41,591 nt of DNA from JAUVXE01 sp964349355 (GTDB taxonomy: Bacteria; Actinomycetota; Coriobacteriia; Anaerosomatales; SLCP01): positions 1 through 41,591 of the forward strand of contig CAYGFZ010000015.1 in assembly GCA_964349355.1 (NCBI GenBank), given 5' to 3'. Below the pieces are notes generated by a model, which saw only the letters and a program-made list of their open reading frames with translations, had not been told where the DNA came from and searched no databases. Shown in pieces: positions 16,053 to 24,930 of this stretch. The position numbers and the translations under genes are program-made. How positions within the stretch are numbered: position 1 is the stretch's first letter; the number at the start of each line of letters is the position of its first letter.

Positions 16053-17538
16053 GACCGAGTTCGCTCCACATAGCATCGACGCGCGCCTTGACATCCGCAT
16101 CCATCTCGAGCGAATCAGGCCAGTCGCGCTCGTGGCCCTCACCGGGGAGCGGCTTGGTCGCATCGATGCCCATCTTGTAGCCGAAACTCTCGAAGTTACT
16201 CGTGTGGTCGAGACGGTCGAGCGGGCCCTTGCTGATGAGGATGTTGCGGCTCGGGTCGACGTTGTTGAAGCAGCGCCATGCAACCTGCGAGTAGTCGTGG
16301 CAGTCAACGCCCTCGTCCACGACTATCACGAACTTGGTGAACATCATCTGCCCCATCGACCAGGCGAAGTTCATCACGCGGAACGCCTGGCCCGGAAACT
16401 CCTTCTTGATCTGGAAGATCGCGCAGTTGTGGAACACACCCTCGAGCGGCAGATCGTAGTCGACGACCTCGGGCATCATCGCACGCACGACCGGCAAGAA
16501 GATCCGCTCGGTCGCCTTTGCCATGTAGCAGTCCTCCATCGGGGGACGTCCCACTATGGTAGTGGGGTAGATCGCGTCCCGGCGCATGGTGATCGCCTCG
16601 ACGTGAAAGACCGGGAAGTCATCGGCGAGCGAGTAGTACCCCGTGTGATCGCCGAACGGGCCTTCCCACCGCATCTCCCCTATCTCGACGTAGCCCTCAA
16701 GAACGATCTCGGCATGCGCGGGCACGAGCAGATCGTTTGTCACACACTTGACGACCTCGACCGGCTCTCCACGCAGGATGCCGCTGAAGAGATACTCATC
16801 GATGATGGGCGGCACCGGGGCCGTCGCCGAGAAGATGGTGACCGGGTCGGCCCCGAGCGCAACCGAGACCGGCATGCGTTCATGCCCGGCAGCGGCCCAC
16901 TCGCGCAGATTCCTCGCCCCGTCGTGGTGCTCATGGATGTGCAACCCCGTCGTGGTGCGATCGAAGACCTGCAAGCGGTACATGCCGAGATTCGGTCGGC
17001 CTTTGAGGCTGTTCGTGACCACGAGCGGCAGCGTGATGAACGGACCGCCGTCCTCGGGCCAGGTCGTGAGAACCGGGAGTCTGCCCAGATCGACCTCGTC
17101 GCCCCTGAGTACGACCTCCTGCACGGGTGCCCTGGACGCCTTGATCTCCTTTGCCCCGGCTCCCGCGACATCCTTCAAGCTCATGAGGATGTCGAGCTTA
17201 CCCTTCATCGATGCCGGCATGTCGAGGGGCAGCATCTCCATCAGCTGCCTGGCCTTGGCATCGAGGTCTCGCCAGGTACCCGTCTCGGCGTCGACGCCCA
17301 ACGCCCACGCCATGCGATCGAAGCTTCCCATGAGGTTGATGGCGACGGGCATGGCATATGGGGTGCCCGTGTCGCGCGATATCGGGTTCTCGAAGAGGAG
17401 TCCCGGACCGACGGCCTTGCTCACCCGGTCGGTGATCTCGCCGATCTCAAGATGCGGATCGACGGGCGCGGCGACACGCGTGAGTTGACCCTTCGAATCG
17501 AGGAGCGCCAGATATTCGCGAAGATCCTTGAAGGCCAT
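16045..17538 (-). CDS. ubiD: UbiD family decarboxylase
   Basis: A prenyl-FMN-dependent decarboxylase of an aromatic acid. The 497 residues are the normal length. FKDLREYLALLDSKGQL is the family N-terminus; EIVLEGYVEIGEMRWEGPFG holds the conserved acidic residues near the active site, followed by GDHTGYYS; PTTIVGRPPMEDCYMAKA is also typical. The ATG follows GGGGAGG closely. ubiA overlaps its stop and ubiX follows, giving decarboxylase, prenyltransferase and cofactor synthase in one operon. The substrate is probably the 6-carboxy-naphthol intermediate of futalosine menaquinone synthesis; that is inferred from the trio. Confidence 0.93.
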   Translation of the reverse strand: MAFKDLREYLALLDSKGQLTRVAAPVDPHLEIGEITDRVSKAVGPGLLFENPISRDTGTPYAMPVAINLMGSFDRMAWALGVDAETGTWRDLDAKARQLMEMLPLDMPASMKGKLDILMSLKDVAGAGAKEIKASRAPVQEVVLRGDEVDLGRLPVLTTWPEDGGPFITLPLVVTNSLKGRPNLGMYRLQVFDRTTTGLHIHEHHDGARNLREWAAAGHERMPVSVALGADPVTIFSATAPVPPIIDEYLFSGILRGEPVEVVKCVTNDLLVPAHAEIVLEGYVEIGEMRWEGPFGDHTGYYSLADDFPVFHVEAITMRRDAIYPTTIVGRPPMEDCYMAKATERIFLPVVRAMMPEVVDYDLPLEGVFHNCAIFQIKKEFPGQAFRVMNFAWSMGQMMFTKFVIVVDEGVDCHDYSQVAWRCFNNVDPSRNILISKGPLDRLDHTSNFESFGYKMGIDATKPLPGEGHERDWPDSLEMDADVKARVDAMWSELGLE

Positions 17539-17586
17539 GGCCTCCCCTTTCAGAGTCAGTCATCGTCGTGCCGAGGACAGTGACCG

Positions 17587-18285
17587 CTACCGGCCCCAGC
17601 CAAGTTCGGATTCGAGACAGTCAAGCGTCGTGAGTACCGTACCCGGCTCGTGAGCCCCGATGCGATCTATTAAGACGGGACGCATACCGACAGCCCGGGC
17701 CCCGAGCACATCTGCATAGTGATGGTCCCCGACGTGCACGGCCTCTTCGGGCGACACGCCGAGTTGCTCACAGGCATGCTCGAAGATCCGCGGGTCAGGC
17801 TTGTGGAGCCCCACACATGCCGAAGACACGACAGAGTCGAGCATCTCACCCAGTCCGAGACCTGTGAGTATGCGCTCGAGCCGCCGGTCCCAGTTGGAGA
17901 TCACACCGAGAGAGAGCCCGCGCTCGCGCAGCCTCGAAAAAGCGGGCAAGACGTCCTCGTACGCCATCCAACGGCTGGGATCTCCGAACTCGTCGTACAC
18001 GCTCATCGCGAGCACCTCGGCATCCTGCTCGATCCCCAGGCGCCTGCACAGCAGCGAGTACATCCCGACCCAGACCTGCAACGTGCGCTCCTCGTCGGTC
18101 CAGAAGGTGTCGTCAGCGCGATACGCGTCCTCGTAGAAAGCGTCGACGAGCGGCATCTGTCGCTCGATATCGCTGAGCGGGATCGCATGACCCGCGTCGG
18201 CGAGCACCTGACGGCACACCTCAGACACGCTCGGCTCCGGGCGAAGCAGTGTATTGCCGACGTCGAAGAAAACTGCTCGGACCAT
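17587..18285 (-). CDS. HAD superfamily hydrolase (subfamily IA)
   Basis: 232 residues. Motif I is FFDVGNTLL, with Asp8 as nucleophile; the usual second Asp two positions on is Gly10, so the general acid normally used in phosphatases is missing. Motif II lies in LGVISNWD, motif III is the Lys of LHKPDPRIFEHA, and motif IV is HVGDHHYADVLGA. A helical cap domain occupies about residues 15-90. The DxG form is known in HDHD3-like and some dehalogenase-like members. It may act on a different substrate class or use another acid. The ATG overlaps the nitroreductase stop by one base. Confidence 0.85.
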   Translation of the reverse strand: MVRAVFFDVGNTLLRPEPSVSEVCRQVLADAGHAIPLSDIERQMPLVDAFYEDAYRADDTFWTDEERTLQVWVGMYSLLCRRLGIEQDAEVLAMSVYDEFGDPSRWMAYEDVLPAFSRLRERGLSLGVISNWDRRLERILTGLGLGEMLDSVVSSACVGLHKPDPRIFEHACEQLGVSPEEAVHVGDHHYADVLGARAVGMRPVLIDRIGAHEPGTVLTTLDCLESELGWGR

Positions 18286-18854
18286 CAGTCGAGGTAGATA
18301 GCCACGTCGAAGTTGTGCTCCGGCGGATCGGGCTGATCGTCCTCGGGATAGCCGAGAGCGATGATCGCGATCATCGTTCGGTCTTCGGGAATCGAGAGCG
18401 CCTCGACGAGTTCATCGCGCACGTAGAACGAGAAGGTGATACTGCACGCGCCAAGACCGAGGGCGGTTGCCGCGAGCAAGAGATTCTCGATGGCCCCGCC
18501 GATGGAGAGATGCTTGTTGATCCGCCAGAAGTCATCCGTTGCTTTGGGCATCGTGCAGACGATCACGACCGGAGCGTGTCCGAGCTCCGAGTACCACTGA
18601 ACCGCTGCATCGACGTGTTCGGCCCCCATCACGTCGATGAACTCCTCAAGGTGAGTGGTTCCGCATGCCATGATCTCTCCGACCTTGGCTCGAGTATCCC
18701 CGGTGGTGACGTGGAATCTCCACGGTTGCTCGTTCATAGCCGAGGGCGCAAGCGCAGCAGCCTCGATGAGCTTCTCTATCAGTTCGCGGGGCACCGGATC
18801 GGGCCTGAACGCCCTGACCGAATGCCGTTTCTTGATCGCTTCGAACAGGTCCAC
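18285..18854 (-). CDS. Nitroreductase family FMN oxidoreductase
   Basis: 189 residues. RHSVRAFRPDPVP is the classic N-terminal FMN-phosphate-binding motif, AALAPSAMNEQPWRF the second signature, and ALGLGACSITF the C-terminal one. The family reduces quinones, nitro compounds or flavins with NAD(P)H, or acts in cofactor synthesis; the substrate cannot be told from sequence. The GTG at 18854 is preferred because AGGAAGG lies about eight bases upstream; a GTG three codons earlier touches that site. The upstream glycosyltransferase ends 14 bases before. Confidence 0.87.
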   Translation of the reverse strand: MDLFEAIKKRHSVRAFRPDPVPRELIEKLIEAAALAPSAMNEQPWRFHVTTGDTRAKVGEIMACGTTHLEEFIDVMGAEHVDAAVQWYSELGHAPVVIVCTMPKATDDFWRINKHLSIGGAIENLLLAATALGLGACSITFSFYVRDELVEALSIPEDRTMIAIIALGYPEDDQPDPPEHNFDVAIYLD

Positions 18855-18868
18855 CAAGAACACCTTCC

Positions 18869-20005
18869 TCAGACTCTATCGCCCTGCGCTCCCGCAAGTA
18901 CTCGTTTGCAAACGCTCTGCACTGCTACCCGCTTGCCGAGTGTCCCCGCATTCTCCGACATCTGCGCGAGTCGTCCCGGGTGAGATGACAAGAATCGCAC
19001 CTTCTCGGCGACATCCTCCTCGTCACGACACCACAGGCCAGCACCATAGTTCACTAGAAAGTCGACGTTATAGACCTCCTGGCCAGGAACCGGGTTGAAG
19101 ATCAACAGAGGCAATCGCATAGCAAGCGCCTCGGACACCGTCAGCCCCCCAGCCTTACCGACTAAAACGTCGGCGGAGTTCATCATACTATGCATTTCGC
19201 TCACATACCCGAATACCTTCACGAGAGTCTGGTGCCGGGCCACGGAGTCGAGCCGTTTGCGCAACCGTTCGTTGGTTCCTGCGACGGCTGCCACCTGGAC
19301 ACCGGCCTCTGCCATCCGGGCCGCGAGCGCCGCGGCATCGCCCGTACTCCCTCCCGGAGACATCAACAGGACGGTGTACCGGTCGGCCAGGCCCAGTGAT
19401 CGCCGGGACTCCTCGGCCGAAACAAGTTTAGCGAAACTCTCGCGAATCGGGATACCCGACACGACCACGCGCTCCCACGGAATGCCCCGCACTACCAGGT
19501 CCTCCCGAACCTCGTCGCAAGCAACGAAGTAGAGATCGGTCGCGGGATGTAGCCACGTCCGATGTGCCCCGAAGTCAGTGATGACGGTCGCGCAGAAGAG
19601 CGCGCGCTCAGACTTGATGTCGGCCATCACGCCGCCCGCTACCGGAAAGGTAGAGATCACCGCATCAGGATTCCATGCATCGATGAACACCGATGCCCTC
19701 GCCATGCCCATCATGCGGAGCTCGTGAACCACGGGGTTGGCGGGCATCTTGTTCGACAGTTCGAAGAACGTCCCGTAAGCGACCGGGAAGAACTGAACCG
19801 ACTGCTGGTAGGCGAACTTGACCAACACGTTGAGGCTTGGCGTGAACTCCTCGAAGAAATCGATCACCTCGACGACCACATCACCGGCATGGTGGGTCCT
19901 GAAGTACTCCTTAAGCGCCATCGCGGCAGACCAGTGACCGCCGCCAAAGGTGGCGCTCAAGATCAGGATTCGAACCGGCCCGGGCGCGACCTCCCTGTGA
20001 GACAC
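18869..20005 (-). CDS. Processive glycosyltransferase, MGDG synthase/UgtP-like
   Basis: 378 residues. ILILSATFGGGHWSAAMALKE at the N-terminus is the glycine-rich GGGH motif of monogalactosyldiacylglycerol synthase and UgtP. The C-terminal GT-B half shows LLMSPGGSTGDAAALA, VKVFGYVSEMHSMMNSADVLVGKAGGLTVSEAL, and FNPVPGQEVYN, the donor-binding region of GT28 enzymes. These enzymes add sugar to diacylglycerol at the membrane face, making glycolipid. The GTG start has AGGGGG some 11 bases upstream. It lies 15 bases after the STAS-kinase fusion, so glycolipid synthesis may be co-expressed with that signalling unit. Confidence 0.87.
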   Translation of the reverse strand: MSHREVAPGPVRILILSATFGGGHWSAAMALKEYFRTHHAGDVVVEVIDFFEEFTPSLNVLVKFAYQQSVQFFPVAYGTFFELSNKMPANPVVHELRMMGMARASVFIDAWNPDAVISTFPVAGGVMADIKSERALFCATVITDFGAHRTWLHPATDLYFVACDEVREDLVVRGIPWERVVVSGIPIRESFAKLVSAEESRRSLGLADRYTVLLMSPGGSTGDAAALAARMAEAGVQVAAVAGTNERLRKRLDSVARHQTLVKVFGYVSEMHSMMNSADVLVGKAGGLTVSEALAMRLPLLIFNPVPGQEVYNVDFLVNYGAGLWCRDEEDVAEKVRFLSSHPGRLAQMSENAGTLGKRVAVQSVCKRVLAGAQGDRV

Positions 20006-20020
20006 GTCGGCGTGAGCCCC

Positions 20021-20806
20021 CTACCCGGAGGCGTGGGACGAGCGCCGCTTCACGAGCGTCACACGCGTGCCGCCACTAGCGGTACATGAGAACAGCACCT
20101 GATCCATGAGTGCCCGCATGAACATGATCCCACGTCCTCCGGCGGCGTAGAGGTCATCGCTGCACACATGATCCCCGTCGAATCCAGCCCCCGAATCGGT
20201 CACGTCGATGACGACGCGATCAGCATAGCCTCTGACCACGAGGTGGATCTCTGCAGAGCCGTCATCCCGTGAGCCATGCCGGACCGCGTTAGCCAGTGCC
20301 TCTCCGAGAGCGACCTTGATGTCGAACAGAGCCGACTCGCTGAACTCCATCGGTGCCACCAAATCGCAGACTCGCTCGCGAACCCCGGCGAGGACGCGAA
20401 TGTCGGCGGGGATGTCGAGTGACTCGAGCCACTCGGGATCGGGCTGGACGTCGGCAGCACCAAAACGTGCCACCTCCGTCTCGGCGTCGCCACCCTCCTC
20501 GAGTCGATGGGCGACGGTGAGAAGCCCGGAGAGCGCGAATATCCGGGCGATATCCTCACTGGCTCCCGCGAGGACCGCTTTGCCCTCTAGGGGCTGGAGG
20601 CGGCGATCAAGCCAGACGAGCATCCCGAGAGCCGAACTGTCGGCATAACCCACGCACTCGAGATCGATCACCACGTTCGTGCATCCGGTCTCGATGACCT
20701 GATCGAGGGCTTTCTGCAACTCCGGCACAACGGCGACGTCGATGTCTCCGTCCACATGTAGCACGCATGCACTCTGCCCTTCTCGGCGATCGATCTGAAA
20801 ACTCAT
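20021..20806 (-). CDS. STAS domain fused to an anti-sigma-type HATPase kinase
   Basis: 261 residues with two domains. The first 105 residues are a STAS (anti-sigma antagonist) domain: LHVDGDIDVAVVPELQKAL and YADSSALGMLVWLDRRL, with the phosphorylatable Ser in DSSALG. Residues about 130-255 are an RsbW/SpoIIAB-like ATPase: KVALGEALANAVRHGS (N box), VTDSGAGFDGD (G1) and GGRGIMFMRALMD (G2). Normally these are separate, mutually antagonistic proteins. The SpoIIE-type phosphatase gene ends eight bases upstream and would be the expected enzyme to dephosphorylate the STAS Ser. No anti-sigma target sigma factor is in the window. Confidence 0.9.
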   Translation of the reverse strand: MSFQIDRREGQSACVLHVDGDIDVAVVPELQKALDQVIETGCTNVVIDLECVGYADSSALGMLVWLDRRLQPLEGKAVLAGASEDIARIFALSGLLTVAHRLEEGGDAETEVARFGAADVQPDPEWLESLDIPADIRVLAGVRERVCDLVAPMEFSESALFDIKVALGEALANAVRHGSRDDGSAEIHLVVRGYADRVVIDVTDSGAGFDGDHVCSDDLYAAGGRGIMFMRALMDQVLFSCTASGGTRVTLVKRRSSHASG

Positions 20807-20814
20807 CCGCCAGT

Positions 20815-23800
20815 CTACCCACTCTCATTCGTGGCGTGATCCTCTTCGTCGGCTATGATTCGCACGGCAAGCATCGCTGCGTCGTCACGAATGGCTCCCG
20901 GAACGAAGCGGTCGAGTGCGGAAAGAAGTCTCTGGGTGACATCATTGGCGTCGCTACTGCCACGGAGTACCCGTTCGACCCTGCCTTCACCAAAGAACTT
21001 ATTCCCACGACGCGCCTCGGTTACCCCATCGGTGTAGAGCAGCAAGACGTCTCCCGGCCAAACCGGCACCTGCTCGAGGTCGTAAGGAGCGGTCTCCATG
21101 GCACCAAGCAGAGCACCGGTCGGCGGGAATCTAACGATCGAATTATCGCTGGCGCGCCGCATCAGAGCAGGAGGGTGTCCGCCGTTCGCGTACGCGAGAA
21201 TGCCGGCATCGGGATCGAACTCACCGACCCACAGTGTCACGATGTCGCTCGTATCCTGCGTCTGGGTGACCATCCGGTTCACCTCGGAGATGACCCGATC
21301 AGGCCCCAGGCCGGCTGCAACGAGTCCTCTGACCGTGTACTTGATCATGGATGTCTTGGTCGCCGCCGCAACGCCTTTTCCGCAGACGTCACCGATCACG
21401 ATGAAGATGGAGCCCGTCGGACCGCGGAACAGGTCGAAGTAGTCGCCGCCGATGTCGGCCTCCACGCCCGCCGGCAGATACACGCTACTCGACTCGATCT
21501 CAGCGAACTCGGGGAGCGTATGGGGGAGGATCGACGCCTGAAGAACCGATGCGACCATGTGCTCCTTGCCATAGAGTTTCGCGGTATCGATCGCAAGCGC
21601 AGCCTGAGCCGCGAATGTGTGGAGCAGACCCATGTCTTCTTCGGTGAAGGCGTTCTCGATCGTGGAGAGCGCCGTGAGAACGCCGATGCTCCGCCCGCGG
21701 GCGAGAAGCGGCACCGAGAGTGAAGAACGCAGCCCCTGTGCGCACGCAAGCCTGGCGAGCCCCTCGTCGTCGGCGCATAGAGCACCCATCCTCGATGGCT
21801 CGCCACTCGAGAACACGATACCGGGCATGTCGGACCCCGGATCGGTCTCGTAGTGAAGGATGTCTGTCGATATCATCCCTCTCGCCATCTCGGTCACGAT
21901 CCGGCCGCTCGTCGGGTCATACGTCATCAGGGACACCGCCTCGGCGGTGAAGATCTTTTGCACCACATCGAGCACCTGATTCAGCACGACCTTCGTCTGC
22001 AGCGATGAACCCACCGCCTGGCTGATCCGGAAGATGGTCTCGAGGTTCATCGCACGCTTGCTCGCTCGCTCGAAGTGGTACGAACTCTCGAACGCGAGCG
22101 AGAGCTGGTTGGCGAGGGCGCCAGCAAGCCGATGGTCGCGCAGGGTGAACCGACGATCTCCCATCCGCATGAAGGCCAGTATCGCCAGCGGCTTGCCGCC
22201 CATCTCGACAACGGCAAGAAGCGCGGCTGCACCGCTACACCGCTTCAGCAGGTACGCCGCAGAATCGCTGGAGCCAGGCTCGATAACGGTCGTGGCAGCC
22301 TGCCTTTTCTCTGCGTCCCAGGCATCGAGCGCGGCATGCTCGAGCGCGGCATCTGTGGCCTTAGGGAGCCCGACAGCATCCCTGTCGAACACCGCGAACA
22401 CGGTGCTGGAGGAGCCGAGCAGGATCGCCGAAGTCTCGCGGATGACCTCCAGGGAATCCGCGAGAGCATTGGGACGAGCGAGTTGCTCGGCTACCGCGCG
22501 GAGCACTTCAGCCTCGGTCCTGGATCGCGTCTCGATCTCGAACAGGCGGGAGTTGTGCACGGCCACAGCCGCCTGTGCCGAGAATGTCCGGACCATCTCG
22601 GTCTCCGCCTCGCTGAACGTCCGGCGTCCATCCTCGATCACGAGTACGACCCCGAGCGGCTCAGTGCCGACTATCAGCGGGGCGGTGAGCACGGTGACGG
22701 TCGCTTCATACTCTCCGGGAACGAGTGTGGATACGTCCTCACGGAACACCGTTCGGACTTCGGGGTCGGCGGCGTGCACCGACTCGACGATCCACGATCC
22801 GCCCGCGAGAGGAATCCCCTCGGCGTTGTCCTCGGCAAGATCTCGTGCCCGTGCAAGAATGAGGACACCGGCCGGCTCGTCGATCAAGAACACCGCCACG
22901 TTGGCCGTCCCGACGATGTGCCCCATAGCGGACAGGATGCCATCGAGTACCTGATCGAGGCGAGAGGACGATGCGAGCAACTGCGATAGGTCGTGGAGGG
23001 CGTTCAGCCTGAGGGCGATCGCGTTGAAAGCCGAGGCGAGGCGACCGACCTCGTCGGTGCGTTCGCTTTGGAGAGGTCGCACATACGCTCCTGTGACGGC
23101 CTCGCGCGCCCGCTCTTCGAGATGAGTGAGCGGCGCGACAAGACGGCGAGCGAACACACCGACCAATATGAGCATCGTCAACCCACTCGCCAGGAGCGCA
23201 AGCACAGCGGGGACGAGAGACATCATGGTCACCATGACCATCGACGAGCGCGGCTCGACGATCACAGCACGCCACTCGAGTCCTGAGAAGCCTTCGATAT
23301 CCAGGTAGTGGCCCCACACGATCGATTCGTCGACGGCGACAGCCGAGACCGTCCCTTCTGCAGGTGACTCCCCGCCAGGCTCAAAGGTCACGCTCTCGGA
23401 GACGAGTCCGGAAGCCCCGACACTTGCGACCGCCGGCTCCTCCGAATCGAGGATGAGCACCCATCGTGAGATCTCCGCATCCGCGAAGCGGTCCACGACC
23501 GGCCGAAGGAATCCCGAACGGACCCGCGCCAACATGACGAGCCCACTCTCCCCCTCAATCGCCCTCGCCGCCCACAACCTAAAATCCGCAGCGTTCGCGG
23601 AACGCTCGAAATAGAAGATGACCTCGCCGGCCGGAGCGTCCGCGACGATGGTCAGATCCTGGACTGAACGAGGGGCCCTGAACGTGGGGTACGCGCTCAC
23701 AACGCTACCGTCAGAATGGACGAGCAGAAGTTGGTCGACGAACTCGATCCCCGTATCGAACTGAGCCGCGAGAGCTGAACGGTCCACGTTCCCGGTATCC

Positions 23801-24045
23801 GCGTCCACCGAGACAGCGATAGCCCGCGTGACCAAACGCCGGGCAGGATCGAGTCGCAACGCGATATCGCCCTGGAGCGCATGAAGGTAGGCCTGATGAC
23901 GTCCACTCACCTGACTGCGGGCGAGGTCATAGACTCCGGCGAGTGCGGCGAGACTGACGACGCTCACTGAGAGCATCGCCATGACGAGAGTCAGCAACAT
24001 CACGCTCGATGCCAGACTCTGCGCCCGATCCTTGCGACCGATCAT
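20815..24045 (-). CDS. Membrane-bound SpoIIE-type PP2C phosphatase with HAMP and three GAF domains
   Basis: 1076 residues. Transmembrane helix about 12-38, an external region about 39-265 resembling a Cache sensor, a second helix about 268-295 (VLALLASGLTMLILVGV), then a HAMP segment (RRLVAPLTHLEERARE). Three GAF-like domains follow at about 355-505, 525-665 and 685-840. The PP2C catalytic domain carries GGDYFDLFRG, IGDVCGKGVAAATKTSM, LLLYTDGVTEARRGN and IRDDAAMLAV, all the metal-binding aspartates. It dephosphorylates STAS-type proteins, presumably the fusion encoded next. The ATG follows GGTGG. It starts a likely operon reaching at least to the HAD gene. Confidence 0.92.
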   Translation of the reverse strand: MIGRKDRAQSLASSVMLLTLVMAMLSVSVVSLAALAGVYDLARSQVSGRHQAYLHALQGDIALRLDPARRLVTRAIAVSVDADTGNVDRSALAAQFDTGIEFVDQLLLVHSDGSVVSAYPTFRAPRSVQDLTIVADAPAGEVIFYFERSANAADFRLWAARAIEGESGLVMLARVRSGFLRPVVDRFADAEISRWVLILDSEEPAVASVGASGLVSESVTFEPGGESPAEGTVSAVAVDESIVWGHYLDIEGFSGLEWRAVIVEPRSSMVMVTMMSLVPAVLALLASGLTMLILVGVFARRLVAPLTHLEERAREAVTGAYVRPLQSERTDEVGRLASAFNAIALRLNALHDLSQLLASSSRLDQVLDGILSAMGHIVGTANVAVFLIDEPAGVLILARARDLAEDNAEGIPLAGGSWIVESVHAADPEVRTVFREDVSTLVPGEYEATVTVLTAPLIVGTEPLGVVLVIEDGRRTFSEAETEMVRTFSAQAAVAVHNSRLFEIETRSRTEAEVLRAVAEQLARPNALADSLEVIRETSAILLGSSSTVFAVFDRDAVGLPKATDAALEHAALDAWDAEKRQAATTVIEPGSSDSAAYLLKRCSGAAALLAVVEMGGKPLAILAFMRMGDRRFTLRDHRLAGALANQLSLAFESSYHFERASKRAMNLETIFRISQAVGSSLQTKVVLNQVLDVVQKIFTAEAVSLMTYDPTSGRIVTEMARGMISTDILHYETDPGSDMPGIVFSSGEPSRMGALCADDEGLARLACAQGLRSSLSVPLLARGRSIGVLTALSTIENAFTEEDMGLLHTFAAQAALAIDTAKLYGKEHMVASVLQASILPHTLPEFAEIESSSVYLPAGVEADIGGDYFDLFRGPTGSIFIVIGDVCGKGVAAATKTSMIKYTVRGLVAAGLGPDRVISEVNRMVTQTQDTSDIVTLWVGEFDPDAGILAYANGGHPPALMRRASDNSIVRFPPTGALLGAMETAPYDLEQVPVWPGDVLLLYTDGVTEARRGNKFFGEGRVERVLRGSSDANDVTQRLLSALDRFVPGAIRDDAAMLAVRIIADEEDHATNESG

Positions 24046-24121
24046 CCCGCATCCACCCGAAGCACACCCCTGTCGTCCGGACCGAAATCATCGTAAAGCA
24101 CCCGGGCCGGACGACCAACTC

Positions 24122-24847
24122 TCAGAGCGAAACCTGCGGGAGCAGGCGCGTGATGATTCCCACGACCGCAGACATATAGCCACTCAGAATCAGTACGCCC
24201 ACGATGACGAGAAGGGTCCCGGCGATGCGGTTGATGATCAGGGTGTGTCGGTTCATCCGGGCGAGAAGAGGCGCAAGCCTGCCAAAGAGAAGTCCGGTCG
24301 CCACGAACGGCACACCAAGACCGAGGGAGTACGCCGTCAGAAGGGATACACCCTGACCGACACTGGCCGATGCTCCGGCCATAGCGAGTATCGCTCCAAG
24401 GACGGGGCCGACGCACGGAGTCCATCCGAACGCGAACGCCGCGCCCATCACGAACGCTGCTCCCCTGCCGAAGGCCCGGGCGTTCCCCATCTCGAAGCGT
24501 GCTTCGCCGTAGAGCCATGGCACCTTCACGATGCCAAGCATCAACAGGCCAAATGCGATCACAAGTACCCCGGCGACCCTCTCCAGGATGAGTCGATACT
24601 CCATGAGGACGGAGCCGAGGACGCTGGCCGAAGCGCCCAGCGCGATGAAGACGGTCGAGAAACCGGCAACGAAGAGCAGTGACGGCACCAGAACGGTCCG
24701 CCACGGGCGACCCGCACCCAACTCGGAAGCCGTAAGGCCCGTCAGAAACGAGAGATACGCCGGAATGAGTGGCAACACGCATGGAGAAAGGAACGAGACC
24801 ACACCCGCGGTGAATGCCGCGGCCAAGCCGATCGATGCGAACTCCAC
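24122..24847 (-). CDS. ccdA: Cytochrome c biogenesis/thiol-disulfide transporter CcdA
   Basis: A membrane protein of 241 residues with about six helices. It passes electrons from cytoplasmic thioredoxin to outer-face thioredoxin-like proteins. Both Cys motifs are present: SFLSPCVLPLIPAYLSF in the first helix and FGWTPCVGPVLGAIL in the fourth. The GTG start has CGGAGG 8 bases upstream. It is the first gene after the strong palindromic promoter/operator at 24872-24909. The reduced thiols can serve cytochrome c maturation (a CSGCH cytochrome is encoded at 13286) or metal and oxidative repair. TrxA, its expected donor, has the same operator type. Confidence 0.93.
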   Translation of the reverse strand: MEFASIGLAAAFTAGVVSFLSPCVLPLIPAYLSFLTGLTASELGAGRPWRTVLVPSLLFVAGFSTVFIALGASASVLGSVLMEYRLILERVAGVLVIAFGLLMLGIVKVPWLYGEARFEMGNARAFGRGAAFVMGAAFAFGWTPCVGPVLGAILAMAGASASVGQGVSLLTAYSLGLGVPFVATGLLFGRLAPLLARMNRHTLIINRIAGTLLVIVGVLILSGYMSAVVGIITRLLPQVSL

Positions 24848-24871
24848 GCGCCTACCTCCGATACGTCAATG

Positions 24872-24909
24872 TTGCCGACACTATACCCCATAGGGTATAG
24901 TGTCGGCAA
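24872..24909 (-). promoter_or_regulatory. Promoter of ccdA with embedded CsoR-type operator
   Basis: A perfect 17-base inverted repeat (TTGCCGACACTATACCC, spacer CATA, then its complement). Its centre ATACCC-N4-GGGTAT (24883-24898) matches CsoR/CstR-family operators. On the minus strand the repeat itself supplies -35 TTGCCG (24909-24904) and -10 TATAGT (24885-24880) with an 18-base spacer, 33 bases before the ccdA GTG. The operator thus sits exactly in the spacer. Because of symmetry the same boxes exist on the plus strand, where no gene follows. The hairpin may also end transcription of the HMA gene. Confidence 0.75.
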
Positions 24910-24930
24910 GCAGAGTGCTCTCTCGAAGTG

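Noticed and set aside
16053..16307. 85-codon N-terminal extension of the UbiA-like protein
   Set aside because: It lies inside ubiD, is low-complexity Ser/Thr/Arg, and the family begins at the TTG overlapping the ubiD stop.
15982..17583. 533-codon open frame on the plus strand opposite ubiD
   Set aside because: It is the antisense shadow of a high-GC gene with clear UbiD motifs; the protein is Arg/His/Asp-rich with no recognisable motif.
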